Shown: positions 16,068-24,303 of the stretch, one piece after another
Layout: each line of letters starts with the position of its first letter
Position numbering within the stretch: the stretch's first letter is position 1
Assembly: GCF_000020645.1 (NCBI RefSeq)
Contig: NC_011060.1
Location: 1 to 64,000 of the forward strand
Length of the DNA stretch: 64,000 nt
Source: Pelodictyon phaeoclathratiforme BU-1
GTDB lineage: Bacteria; Bacteroidota; Chlorobiia; Chlorobiales; Chlorobiaceae
Direction: 5' to 3'
Notes under the pieces: generated by a model
Seen by the model: the letters and a program-made list of their open reading frames with translations, nothing else
Told to the model about the DNA's origin: nothing
The model's database searches: none
Program-made: the position numbers and the translations under genes

Positions 16068-17384
16068 ATGAAAAAAGTATTTGGGAAAGCCGCATTGCTG
16101 CTTTTTATCGGATCATCATCTCTGCAAGCGCCAGCCATTGCCGACATGGCTGATCGGATTGTTGCTGTAGTTGGAAATGAGGTCATCTTTAAATCAGAAA
16201 TAGATTCAAGGGAACTCATGGCTCGCATGCAGTATCCCGAACTGACCAAAAACAATGGTTTGTCACGCTCTATACTTGATGGGCTGATTGATCAGAAAAT
16301 CATCCTTGCAAAAGCCAAAATTGACAGTGTCAGCATTGATGAAAATTCCATATCCTCTGCGGCAAGCGAACGGTTCAGGGAGCTGGGTACCAAATTCACC
16401 TCAAAAGCTGATATGGAGAGCCGTCTTGGCAAGTCCTCTGCCGGTATTCTTGAGGGGATTCGCCAGGAGCTGCGCAATCAGCAATTGGTCGATACGCTAC
16501 GGCGCAAAAAGAGCGCAGGGGTTACTGTCAGTTATGATGAAGTGATGGCATTCTATTCGGCGAACAAGGAGCAGATCCCCCAGATCCCTGAAGAGGTCTC
16601 TGTTTCCCAGATTCTCAAATATCCCCCCGTTTCGGCGGAGGAGAAGGCACAATCGCTTGCAACGATGGAGCGGATTCGGACGGAGATCAAAGGTGGCGCC
16701 GATTTTGCTGCTATGGCAAGGCAGTACTCCCAGGATCCAGGTTCAGCCCAGTCAGGAGGTGATCTTGGTTTTGTCGCGAAAGGTCAGCTTATACCGAGTT
16801 TCGAGAATGCAGCCTACGCTCTCAATGAAGGAAAAATTTCTGATATCGTTGAGACCCGTTATGGATATCATCTTATTCAGTTGCTCAGCAAAGAGCCGAA
16901 TTCGATCCATGTTCGCCATATTCTCATTGGATTTGATCGCAAGTCAGGAGATTTTTCATCGGTGACCCGGCAGCTCAACGCCGTGCGTGCTGATGTTCTG
17001 GGTGGCAAAGAGACTTTTGCTGATATGGCAAAAAAATATTCCGAAGATCCAGCTTCTGCAGCGCAGGGAGGTACGATTCTTTTGTCGGGGTCATCAAATC
17101 CACTGTTTTCACCTCTTGCGTTACGCCCTCAATTGCAGCAGATCCTCTCAACATTGCAGAAGAGCGGAGATATCAGTGAGGTTCAGAAAATCGATCCGCC
17201 ACAGGGTGAGCCGTTCTATGCGATATACCGGTTGAATGAGCGCATTCCAGCTCATAAGCTTAATACCGAAAAAGATTATGCGTACCTCGAAGAGCTGGCA
17301 CTCGCGGATAAAAATCAGCAGATCTTTATCAAGTGGGTGGAGCAGCTCCGCAAGGAGGTTTACGTCCGTACTTCAGACATCTAA
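16068..17384 (+). CDS. surA: SurA-type periplasmic peptidyl-prolyl isomerase/chaperone
   Basis: A periplasmic foldase that probably assists outer-membrane protein maturation. The 438-residue product has a signal peptide (to about AIADM, residue 25). A SurA-like N-terminal chaperone domain follows (IVAVVGNEVIFKSEID). Two parvulin domains follow: one near 175-270 (VSVSQIL, YSQDPGSAQSGGDLGFV, YGYHLIQL) and a second from about 285 (IHVRHILIGF, YSEDPASAAQGG). That order matches SurA. It is downstream of secDF. Its last 12 bases overlap the convergent gyrB 3' end. Confidence 0.88.
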   Translation: MKKVFGKAALLLFIGSSSLQAPAIADMADRIVAVVGNEVIFKSEIDSRELMARMQYPELTKNNGLSRSILDGLIDQKIILAKAKIDSVSIDENSISSAASERFRELGTKFTSKADMESRLGKSSAGILEGIRQELRNQQLVDTLRRKKSAGVTVSYDEVMAFYSANKEQIPQIPEEVSVSQILKYPPVSAEEKAQSLATMERIRTEIKGGADFAAMARQYSQDPGSAQSGGDLGFVAKGQLIPSFENAAYALNEGKISDIVETRYGYHLIQLLSKEPNSIHVRHILIGFDRKSGDFSSVTRQLNAVRADVLGGKETFADMAKKYSEDPASAAQGGTILLSGSSNPLFSPLALRPQLQQILSTLQKSGDISEVQKIDPPQGEPFYAIYRLNERIPAHKLNTEKDYAYLEELALADKNQQIFIKWVEQLRKEVYVRTSDI

Positions 17385-19322
17385 GCGGCGGACGTAACGT
17401 GCATTTTTCTCGATAAATTCTCTCCGGGGTTCAACCTTGTCTCCCATAAGCGTGGAAAATACCTGGTCTGCTTCCATGGCGTTTTCCACGTTGACCAGCA
17501 GGAGTGAGCGGTGAGCCGGGTCCATGGTGGTACTCCAGAGCTGTTCAGGATTCATCTCTCCAAGACCCTTGTATCGCTGGATGTGGATATTCGCCTTACC
17601 CTTCTGCATCTTCTTCATGCCATCTGAAATACTGTTGCGCTCCTCATCATCCCATGCATACTGCTGATCTTTGCCTGATTTAACCAGGTAAAGCGGAGGC
17701 TGGGCAATAAAGACTCTGCCAGCTTCAATCAGGGCACGCATGTAGCGGAAGAAGAAGGTCAGGAGCAGAGTTCTGATGTGTGCTCCGTCAACATCAGCAT
17801 CAGTCATGATGATGATTTTGCCATACCGCAGTTTTTCAACCGAAAACTCCTCTTCACCGAAACTGGTGCCAAGAGCAAGAATGATGGTCTTGATCTCCTC
17901 GTTCTCAAGCATTTTGTGCAGCCGGGCTTTCTCCACATTCAGAATTTTACCTTTAAGAGGAAGAATTGCCTGGAAGCTCCGGTCGCGACCCTGCTTGGCG
18001 CTGCCGCCTGCCGAATCACCCTCGACGATATAGAGTTCACAATGCTCCGGGTCATTGATCGAACAGTCAGCAAGTTTTCCTGGAAGGCCAGAGCTTTCGA
18101 GCACCGATTTTCTGCGGGTAAGCTCCTTTGCCCTTCGGGCCGCCTCTCTCGACATGGCTGCACCCTTCACCTTCTCAATAATCATCTTGAGCACATTCGG
18201 ATTGCTTTCGGCAAACTCCGACAACTGCTCATTGATGACGGTTTCGACAATGCTCTGCGTCTCTGAGTTTCCAAGCTTGGTCTTGGTCTGCCCCTCAAAC
18301 TGCGGTTCAGCCACCTTGACGGAGATAACTGCAGTCAGCCCCTCCTTGAAATCATCACCAGTCAGGGATAATTTCAGGTTTTTCAGCAAATCGTTCTTCT
18401 GCGCATAGGCATTAAGTGTTCTGGTCAGAGCCTTGCGGAAGCCGGTAACGTGTGTGCCTCCCTCATGCGTATTGATGTTGTTGACATAGCTGAAGACATT
18501 CTCCTGATAGGTATCATTATACTGGAGCGCTATTTCAACAATGGTACTATCCCGTTCGCCGTAAAGATAGATCGGCTCCTTGAGCAGGTTGAGGCGGTTC
18601 TGATCGGTAAACTGGACAAACTCCTTGATTCCGCCTTCATAATGGAAGATTTCCTGGAACCCTTCAGTATCCTGCACCGTTATCGAGAGCTCTTTGTTGA
18701 GGAATGCAAGCTCCCGCATACGGTCGATAATGATATCCTTGCGTAACTCGGTAGTCTTGAAAATAAGATGGTCAGGCAGAAAGGTGGTTTTTGTACCGCG
18801 ATGGTCTGAACTGCCGATAACTTTGACATCACCCTGTGGAACGCCCCGCTCAAAGCGCTGGAAATAGAGCTTGCCGTCGCGGGAGACCTCGACCTCACAC
18901 CACTCCGAAAGGGCATTGACCACCGAAGCGCCAACACCATGCAGACCGCCGGAGACCTTGTATGCCCCCTTGTCGAACTTGCCGCCAGCGCCAATGACCG
19001 TCATGACCAGCTCAAGCGCCGATTTCTGCTTTTCCGGATGAATATCCACCGGAATACCCCGACCATGGTCAATCACCGTAACCGATCCATCAGGATTCAG
19101 GGAGACAAAGATATAATCGTTGAAGCCACCAAGCGTTTCATCAATCGAGTTGTCGACAATTTCGTAGACAAGATGGTGAAGGCCACGGCTGTAAATATCG
19201 CCAATATACATGGCAGGGCGCATGCGGACATGCTCGATGCCATCAAGAACCTGGATGTTGGTTGCTCCGTAGCTCGCTTCTGTCGGAGGTGTCGGGAGGG
19301 AAAGGATATCGTCTTCCTGCAT
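17373..19322 (-). CDS. gyrB: DNA gyrase subunit B
   Basis: GyrB supplies the ATPase and part of the DNA-cleavage core of gyrase. The 649-residue protein has GHKL ATPase motifs (EIVDNSIDE, DHGRGIPVDIH, GGLHGVGASVVNAL). The transducer domain comes next, then the TOPRIM domain with EGDSAGGSAKQGRDR and DADVDGAHIR. The C-terminal QRYKGLGEMNPEQLW block is also present. Length fits the short GyrB type without the enterobacterial insertion. Its 3' end overlaps surA by 12 bases on the opposite strand, and yraN and rnhB lie upstream on the same strand. Confidence 0.96.
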   Translation of the reverse strand: MQEDDILSLPTPPTEASYGATNIQVLDGIEHVRMRPAMYIGDIYSRGLHHLVYEIVDNSIDETLGGFNDYIFVSLNPDGSVTVIDHGRGIPVDIHPEKQKSALELVMTVIGAGGKFDKGAYKVSGGLHGVGASVVNALSEWCEVEVSRDGKLYFQRFERGVPQGDVKVIGSSDHRGTKTTFLPDHLIFKTTELRKDIIIDRMRELAFLNKELSITVQDTEGFQEIFHYEGGIKEFVQFTDQNRLNLLKEPIYLYGERDSTIVEIALQYNDTYQENVFSYVNNINTHEGGTHVTGFRKALTRTLNAYAQKNDLLKNLKLSLTGDDFKEGLTAVISVKVAEPQFEGQTKTKLGNSETQSIVETVINEQLSEFAESNPNVLKMIIEKVKGAAMSREAARRAKELTRRKSVLESSGLPGKLADCSINDPEHCELYIVEGDSAGGSAKQGRDRSFQAILPLKGKILNVEKARLHKMLENEEIKTIILALGTSFGEEEFSVEKLRYGKIIIMTDADVDGAHIRTLLLTFFFRYMRALIEAGRVFIAQPPLYLVKSGKDQQYAWDDEERNSISDGMKKMQKGKANIHIQRYKGLGEMNPEQLWSTTMDPAHRSLLLVNVENAMEADQVFSTLMGDKVEPRREFIEKNARYVRRLDV

Positions 19323-19406
19323 AATAGTCAGCTATAACTGGTGAGATGGAAATTGAACCTCAAGATAATAAAAATGCCGTCATAATGCTTGCCTATCGGC
19401 GAGGAA

Positions 19407-19793
19407 TCAAGCCCAGAAAGCATCGGGAAAATGTTCAATAATAAACGAGCTTATCCGTTTTTCCTCCATATGTTGCACGCGAATTGCAAGCACGTCGAAG
19501 CGGCAGTCGCACTCCCCTGCGCTGTGGAGAGCAAGGTAAGCCCGTGCCGCCTTGATGATCTCATGCTGTTTCTGGAGTGTCACCGCTTCAGCCGGGTGCC
19601 CCTTGGCAGAAGAGAGGCGGGTTTTTACCTCAACAAAGCAGAGTGTTTTGCCCTGCCGGGCGATAATATCAATCTCATTGCGATGGAAACGGTAATTGCG
19701 CTCAAGGATGCGATACCCCTTCTGGACAAGGTAGTTAACCGCGAGCTGTTCACCCTCCTGACCGAGCAGATGCGGGTCGTACCCTGTAGTCAT
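19407..19793 (-). CDS. YraN/UPF0102 family endonuclease-like protein
   Basis: A 128-residue member of the UPF0102 (YraN) family, predicted to have a restriction-endonuclease-like fold. The conserved core is visible: GEQLAVNYLVQKGYRILERNYR, then NEIDIIARQGKTLCFVEVKTR, which contains the D-x(n)-E-x-K nuclease-type triad. Its start overlaps the rnhB stop by four bases, indicating translational coupling; rnhB-yraN adjacency is common. The cellular function of the family is not well established, with DNA processing proposed. Confidence 0.88.
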   Translation of the reverse strand: MTTGYDPHLLGQEGEQLAVNYLVQKGYRILERNYRFHRNEIDIIARQGKTLCFVEVKTRLSSAKGHPAEAVTLQKQHEIIKAARAYLALHSAGECDCRFDVLAIRVQHMEEKRISSFIIEHFPDAFWA

Positions 19794-20410
19794 GGCTTTT
19801 CACCCAGTTGACGAAGCCTGAAGCTCTGGCGGTGAATCGGGCAGCGTCCATGCTGGCGGATAGCTTCGACATGCGCCCTGGTGGGGTAGCCGACATGGCG
19901 CTCAAAACCGTATTGCGGGTACTCACTGGCGTACGCCACCATCAGCTCATCCCGATGGGTTTTGGCCAGCACCGATGCAGCCGCAATTGAAAAGACCTTC
20001 GAATCACCCTTCACAACAGTTTCATAAGGGATTGGGAGCTCCGTGCGGAACCGGTTGCCGTCAACAAGAAGCAGCTCTGGCTGGATCGGTAATGCTGCAA
20101 CAGCCTGGTTCATGGCAAGCATGGTCGCCTGGAGGATGTTGATTTGGTCAATGGTCTCAGGATCAACTTCAGCAACCGCCCAGAAAGCCGCCGCATTCCG
20201 GATGGCAGGGGCAAGCAATTCCCTCTCGGCCGCCGAGAGCTTCTTTGAATCATTCACCCTCTCAAGTATCGTACCAACCGGCCTGAACCAGCGAGGGAAG
20301 ATAACCGCCGCCGCAACCACAGGCCCGGCAAGTGGCCCCCGGCCCGCCTCGTCAATACCGCAGACAAGTGCCGTTGTTTGCCACAGAGGCCATTCGTAAT
20401 CGGTAATCAT
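19790..20410 (-). CDS. rnhB: Ribonuclease HII
   Basis: RNase HII removes RNA-DNA junctions and misincorporated ribonucleotides from DNA. The 206-residue protein from ATG 20410 has the signature CGIDEAGRGPLAGPVVAAAV holding the first two catalytic acids, then LLVDGN and the block VKGDSKVFSIAAASVLAKTHRD. The frame stays open upstream to 20506, but those 32 codons would overlap the DUF2461 gene and lack family similarity, so the internal ATG, preceded by a purine-rich AGAAGAAGAG, is chosen. It overlaps yraN by four bases. Confidence 0.93.
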   Translation of the reverse strand: MITDYEWPLWQTTALVCGIDEAGRGPLAGPVVAAAVIFPRWFRPVGTILERVNDSKKLSAAERELLAPAIRNAAAFWAVAEVDPETIDQINILQATMLAMNQAVAALPIQPELLLVDGNRFRTELPIPYETVVKGDSKVFSIAAASVLAKTHRDELMVAYASEYPQYGFERHVGYPTRAHVEAIRQHGRCPIHRQSFRLRQLGEKP

Positions 20411-20483
20411 CTCTTCTTCTTGCCTCGGTTCTTTGTTGTAAAGTGGCACATTCCTGACATGCAGTGAAAACCCTTGATGCCTC

Positions 20484-21158
20484 TCACTCCCTTGATAAAG
20501 CACCATTCAGGAACTGGACAAGGGGGCTCACTACACCGAATGTTTTGGCAAGTTCCGCCACAAATCCGGGATTGGTGACTTCATCATCGGTGAAAAAGCG
20601 CTGGGTGTAATACCCCTTGAACTTGAGATACTCTATTGCCGGATTCGTGCTGTCATACCCCTTTGGCGGCCTGACCAGCTTCCCTGAAGGCAGGATCCCT
20701 TCCGGAAAATGAGAAGAGAACTCTTTTTGAGCAATGAGTGACTGCCACTCGGCGAAATGAGCATCAATCTCCCGCCTGAGCTCTTCCAGAACGGCGGCTT
20801 CGGGCATATAGATGCCTCCCCCGGCAAACGTTGCACCCGGCTCGATGTGGAGATAGTAACCTCCGAGGGGGCCTTTCCTTCCGCCTTTGCTGATGAAGGC
20901 AAAGAAATTCGTCTTATAGGGAGATTTGTCTTTTGAAAACCGGATATCCCGGTTGATGCGCATCATGCAGCTCTTTGGATCAAGGCCGGAGAGGGCAATA
21001 CCCTGGTCAAACGCAGAGATCGCCACAAGAAGCTGAAGCACCGTATCGAGCATCTCACCATAAGCCTGCTGGTACTCGCTCTTGTGCTCCGTGAACCAGA
21101 CTCTCTCATTATTGCCCTTCAACTCACGGAGAAAGGCGAGGGTTGTGTCGGTAATCAT
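20484..21158 (-). CDS. DUF2461 family protein
   Basis: This 224-residue protein matches the DUF2461 (TIGR02453) family of unknown function. Recognisable blocks are FLRELKGNNERVWFTEHKSEYQ at the N-terminus, RINRDIRFSKDKSPYKTNFFAFIS, and GGYYLHIEPGATFAGGGIYMPEAAVLEELRREID. No signal peptide or membrane helix is visible, so it is probably cytoplasmic. It lies upstream of rnhB on the same strand, with about 70 bases between them. Nothing in the context suggests a specific role. Confidence 0.85.
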   Translation of the reverse strand: MITDTTLAFLRELKGNNERVWFTEHKSEYQQAYGEMLDTVLQLLVAISAFDQGIALSGLDPKSCMMRINRDIRFSKDKSPYKTNFFAFISKGGRKGPLGGYYLHIEPGATFAGGGIYMPEAAVLEELRREIDAHFAEWQSLIAQKEFSSHFPEGILPSGKLVRPPKGYDSTNPAIEYLKFKGYYTQRFFTDDEVTNPGFVAELAKTFGVVSPLVQFLNGALSRE

Positions 21159-21237
21159 CGGTGGAAAGATTAATCTGCGTTACGAAAAGAAAAAGTACAC
21201 ATCCTGTATTTATCTTTCTCAAAAGATGGAGCCTTTT

Positions 21238-21555
21238 TCAGGCTGACTGGAGTGTATCATTGACCCATTTGTTTAGGCTTTTTCCTGCTTTTATTGCCTT
21301 CAGATGAATGGCATGGTGCAGTTCCGGGTTCATTCTCAGTACAAATTTACCGGAAAATGGCTTATCCGGTTTTTCGCCCCGCTCTGCACAAAATTCGAGA
21401 TAATCATCGACAGAATCCCGGAACGCCTGCACGATCTCATCAACACTGCGTCCCTGAAAGGTGACGACATCTTTCGTGTCGACTACCTCGCCATGAAACA
21501 GACCGGCCTCATCGTCAAACTCAATATGCCCTGTGTATCCCTTATAGTTCAGCAT
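21238..21555 (-). CDS. hicB: HicB-family antitoxin
   Basis: The antitoxin half of a HicAB toxin-antitoxin module. The 105-residue protein has the partially degraded RNase-H-like HicB fold at the N-terminus (MLNYKGYTGHIEFDDEAGLFHGEV). A central GRSVDEIVQAFRDSVDDYLEFC segment follows. A ribbon-helix-helix-type C-terminus (FVLRMNPELHHAIHLKAIKAGKSLNKWVND) is expected to bind its own operator. Its start lies inside the hicA 3' end, so translation is coupled with the toxin. Gene order toxin first is normal for this family. Confidence 0.88.
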   Translation of the reverse strand: MLNYKGYTGHIEFDDEAGLFHGEVVDTKDVVTFQGRSVDEIVQAFRDSVDDYLEFCAERGEKPDKPFSGKFVLRMNPELHHAIHLKAIKAGKSLNKWVNDTLQSA

Positions 21556-21814
21556 GGTACTCCACTCCTGCTTCTTGTAAAAAACGTCTTATTGATTTAA
21601 GCGCACTTTTGTCACACTCCTTTTCGGGATGCGGCCTGTGAAAAACTGCACGAACCCCATTCAAAAAAATCCGTACTCTTGATCCGTTTCCCTCGGAAAT
21701 TTCTGCTCCCAGACCCTGTATCAGCGTTTCAATATCGCACCACTTCACGTCAGAGCGTACCGGATCTTCAAAGATCCTGGTTAAAATTTTTTGCTGTTTT
21801 TTATGCACGAACAA
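21542..21814 (-). CDS. hicA: HicA-family mRNA interferase toxin
   Basis: HicA toxins are small double-stranded-RNA-binding-fold ribonucleases that block translation. This product has up to 90 residues and a recognisable HicA core: KWCDIETLIQGLGAEISEGNGSRVRIFLNG, then AVFHRPHPEKECDKSALKSIRRFLQEAGV. The usual catalytic histidine is probably the one in VFHRPHP. The start is unclear: TTG at 21814 or GTG at 21808, neither with a good ribosome binding site. It overlaps hicB by 14 bases. A perfect palindrome lies immediately upstream. Confidence 0.85.
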   Translation of the reverse strand: MFVHKKQQKILTRIFEDPVRSDVKWCDIETLIQGLGAEISEGNGSRVRIFLNGVRAVFHRPHPEKECDKSALKSIRRFLQEAGVEYHAEL

Positions 21815-21815
21815 G

Positions 21816-21830
21816 TATCACTAAGTGATA
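21816..21830. promoter_or_regulatory. Palindromic operator candidate upstream of hicA
   Basis: TATCACTAAGTGATA is a perfect 7+1+7 inverted repeat ending next to the hicA start. HicB antitoxins with ribbon-helix-helix domains repress their own operon through such palindromes, so this is a probable HicB operator. Confidence 0.6.
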
Positions 21831-21899
21831 TCAAAACGCAACTAATAAATGTAAAAAATAAATCACGTTGAAAAAAAATTACCATCTGAGTGCTTTTAG

Positions 21900-22209
21900 T
21901 CAGTCAAATCTCCTTTGCCACCATGACAACCTGAAATCCATCATTTTCTGCAATTCCTGAGAGGCCGGATGGGAAAAGAGTTCCCGACCATTTTCATCGC
22001 ATAAGGGTGCGGGTAAGTTCAATCTCTGTTCAGCACCCCCAGAATCTCCTGAAAGCTTGCCAGCCCGGCTTCGAGGTTTTCGATTATTTCCCCGGCCAGT
22101 TGATCCGGCTCTTTTCCTGAACAGCCCATCCTGCCGCCATGAGTTGGCAGTCGATGGCGTCACGAGCTTTCTGTTCGGGAGTTTGGTTCAGAGAATTTTT
22201 ATCCGGCAT
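21900..22209 (-). pseudogene. Degraded restriction-modification gene fragments
   Basis: On the minus strand, 22209 to 22084 encodes a 41-residue peptide (MPDKNSLNQTPEQKARDAID, then CQLMAAGWAVQEKSRIN). It resembles the N-terminus of type I restriction HsdR or DEAD-box restriction subunits, but stops at once. Downstream the reading frames hold unrelated short pieces: an ENLEAGLASFQEILGVLNRD peptide before a stop, and a tail reading IAENDGFQVVMVAKEI before the stop. The arrangement looks like a large gene or operon collapsed by deletion. Identification of the first fragment is moderate; the others are unassigned. Confidence 0.5.
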
Positions 22210-22597
22210 AACGTGAAAGGAGTGAAACGCAACACGAAAAAACTGATACGTTCAATGTACATAACTTCAAAGAAATCTTGCAAATAGAAAGCCGCCAAGA
22301 AGGGCTTTGGTTCTTGATCGTAACGACGCATGTGCGCAGCCTCCTCTGTGCCGGTTTTGGCGGTTTCCTGTCTATTATTTCTTATCTTGATCGTCAATCT
22401 GCAGGCCATTCGGCTCATTTTTCCGCCTGACGGCTGTCGCTGGGCGGATGAAACAAAAAAGAGTTATCAGTTGGAGAATGTTCCCTGTAAGGGAGCGGCG
22501 TGGTTTTGGGGATCCGTTCTGTGTTGTTGTTTATTTTTAGAGAAGTTGTAACAGGGGGGAATCCCCCGGGTTCTTGCCATTATTAAAGAGTGTGCAA
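22210..22597. other. Gene-free stretch before the RNase E/G gene
   Basis: About 390 bases lie between the restriction-gene debris and the RNase E/G gene. No ORF with family resemblance, RNA gene or strong hairpin was recognised. AAGAG about seven bases upstream of 22598 is the weak ribosome binding site of the next gene. A long 5' untranslated region for autoregulation, known for RNase E genes elsewhere, is possible but not shown. Confidence 0.4.
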
Positions 22598-24286
22598 ATG
22601 AAGAAGAGTTCGAATAAGCAGTTGCTGATGAACAAAACCGGTGACGAGATACAGGTTGCACTGGTTGAGGAGGGACGTCTGGTTGAATTGATTATTGAGC
22701 GTCCCGAAAGCAGGAGGAGTATTGGTGATATTTATCTTGGCAGGGTACATAAGGTTGTGGAGGGGCTTAAGGCGGCCTTTGTTGATATCGGCCAGAAGTC
22801 GGATGGCTTTTTGCATTTTTCCGATGTCGGCACAACAAATGAGGATTATCGTGCGCTGATTGAGGATGATGATGATGATGAGAATGGCGGTGTGGATGAT
22901 GGCGATGATGCGCCGCAGGGTGCACGCAGTGGTGATGAACCGGCGGCGGGTGCAAATGTTAAGTCGGCTGCCCGCAGTGGCAGCAAGGCCCCTTCGGCAG
23001 ATGATCAGGATCGGGCTGAGAAAAGGCAGTCATACACACAGATGATTGCTGGCAAGCTCAAGCCGAATGACTCCATTCTGGTGCAGGTTATCAAGGAGCC
23101 GATCAGCAGCAAGGGTTCCCGCCTTACTTCTGATATTACGATTGCCGGGCGCTTCATGGTGCTGCTTCCTTTTGGTGGAGGGCAGGTAGCTGTCTCCCGC
23201 AGGGTTGTTGCCCGCAAAGAGCGTTCAAGACTGAAAAAGCTGGTGCGCTCCATGCTTCCTGAAGGTTTTGGGGCCATTATCCGCACTGTTGCTGAAGATC
23301 AGGAGGAGACGTTGCTGAAGCAGGATCTTGAGAAGCTTCTTGCCAAGTGGACGCAGATTGAGGAAAAGCTGCAGGATGCTGCCCCTCCCCAGTTGATTTT
23401 CAAGGAGGATACGATCATATCGAGTGTTTTGCGTGACTCGCTTACCTCTGATGTCACGGAGATTGTTGCCAATTCACAACTTATTTACAAGGAGACGCTG
23501 AACTACATTCAGTGGGCTGCGCCTGAGATGGTGAAAAATGTCACCTTCTATCAGGGAAAACTTCCCTTGTTCGAAGGCTATGGCATTGCCAAGGATGTTG
23601 AGTCGATCTTTTCGCGCAAGGTATGGCTTAAGTCGGGTGGCTATATCATTATTGAGCATACCGAGGCGATGGTGGTTGTTGATGTCAACAGTGGAAGGTA
23701 TGCAGCCAAGCGGGAGCAGGAGGAGAACTCTCTGAAAACCAATCTTGAGGCGGCGCGGGAGGTTGTGCGGCAGTTGCGGCTGCGTGATATCGGCGGCATT
23801 ATTGTTGTTGACTTTATCGATATGCTTGATCAGAAAAATGCCAAGAAGGTTTATGATTCCATGAAAACCGAATTGCGCAATGATCGGGCGAAATCAAATA
23901 TTCTTCCCATGTCTGATTTTGGTATCATGCAGATTACCAGGGAAAGAATTCGTCCAAGTTTGATGCAGCGGATGGGCGATCAGTGTCCTGCATGTGGAGG
24001 TACCGGGGTGGTGCAGGCAAGGTTTACGACCATTAACCAGATTGAGCGCTGGCTCAGGAAGTATGCGCTTCAGCACAATATGAAATTTCAGCAGCTTGAC
24101 CTTTATGTCAGTCCGACTGTGGTTGAGCCGTTGCAGAACAGTGACATGAAAACGGAGTTGAAGTGGTTTCTCCAGCACATGCTTTTTGTTCAGGTGAAGC
24201 CGGATGAAAGTCTCAGAAGCGACGATTTCCGCTTCTACAGCAGAAAAAATAACAAGGATATTACCGCCGAATATGGCGATATCTAA
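22598..24286 (+). CDS. rng: Ribonuclease E/G family protein
   Basis: An endoribonuclease for rRNA and mRNA processing. The 562-residue product from ATG 22598 has an N-terminal S1 domain (DIYLGRVHKVVEGLKAAFVDIGQKSDGFLHFSD) interrupted by an unusual insert of about 55 residues rich in Asp, Glu, Gly and Ala (codons near 22860-23030). The catalytic core follows, with VVDVNSGR and GGIIVVDFIDML holding the metal-binding acids, and the zinc-link CPACGGTG near residue 465. There is no RNase E C-terminal scaffold, so it is RNase G-like. A TTG at 22574 would add eight residues. Confidence 0.92.
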   Translation: MKKSSNKQLLMNKTGDEIQVALVEEGRLVELIIERPESRRSIGDIYLGRVHKVVEGLKAAFVDIGQKSDGFLHFSDVGTTNEDYRALIEDDDDDENGGVDDGDDAPQGARSGDEPAAGANVKSAARSGSKAPSADDQDRAEKRQSYTQMIAGKLKPNDSILVQVIKEPISSKGSRLTSDITIAGRFMVLLPFGGGQVAVSRRVVARKERSRLKKLVRSMLPEGFGAIIRTVAEDQEETLLKQDLEKLLAKWTQIEEKLQDAAPPQLIFKEDTIISSVLRDSLTSDVTEIVANSQLIYKETLNYIQWAAPEMVKNVTFYQGKLPLFEGYGIAKDVESIFSRKVWLKSGGYIIIEHTEAMVVVDVNSGRYAAKREQEENSLKTNLEAAREVVRQLRLRDIGGIIVVDFIDMLDQKNAKKVYDSMKTELRNDRAKSNILPMSDFGIMQITRERIRPSLMQRMGDQCPACGGTGVVQARFTTINQIERWLRKYALQHNMKFQQLDLYVSPTVVEPLQNSDMKTELKWFLQHMLFVQVKPDESLRSDDFRFYSRKNNKDITAEYGDI

Positions 24287-24303
24287 TCAGTAATCAGAGC
24301 AGA

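Noticed and set aside
22860..22955. GAT/CAT trinucleotide run with His-rich frame on the minus strand
   Set aside because: The minus-strand His-rich frame is a shadow of the acidic insert in the RNase E/G gene.
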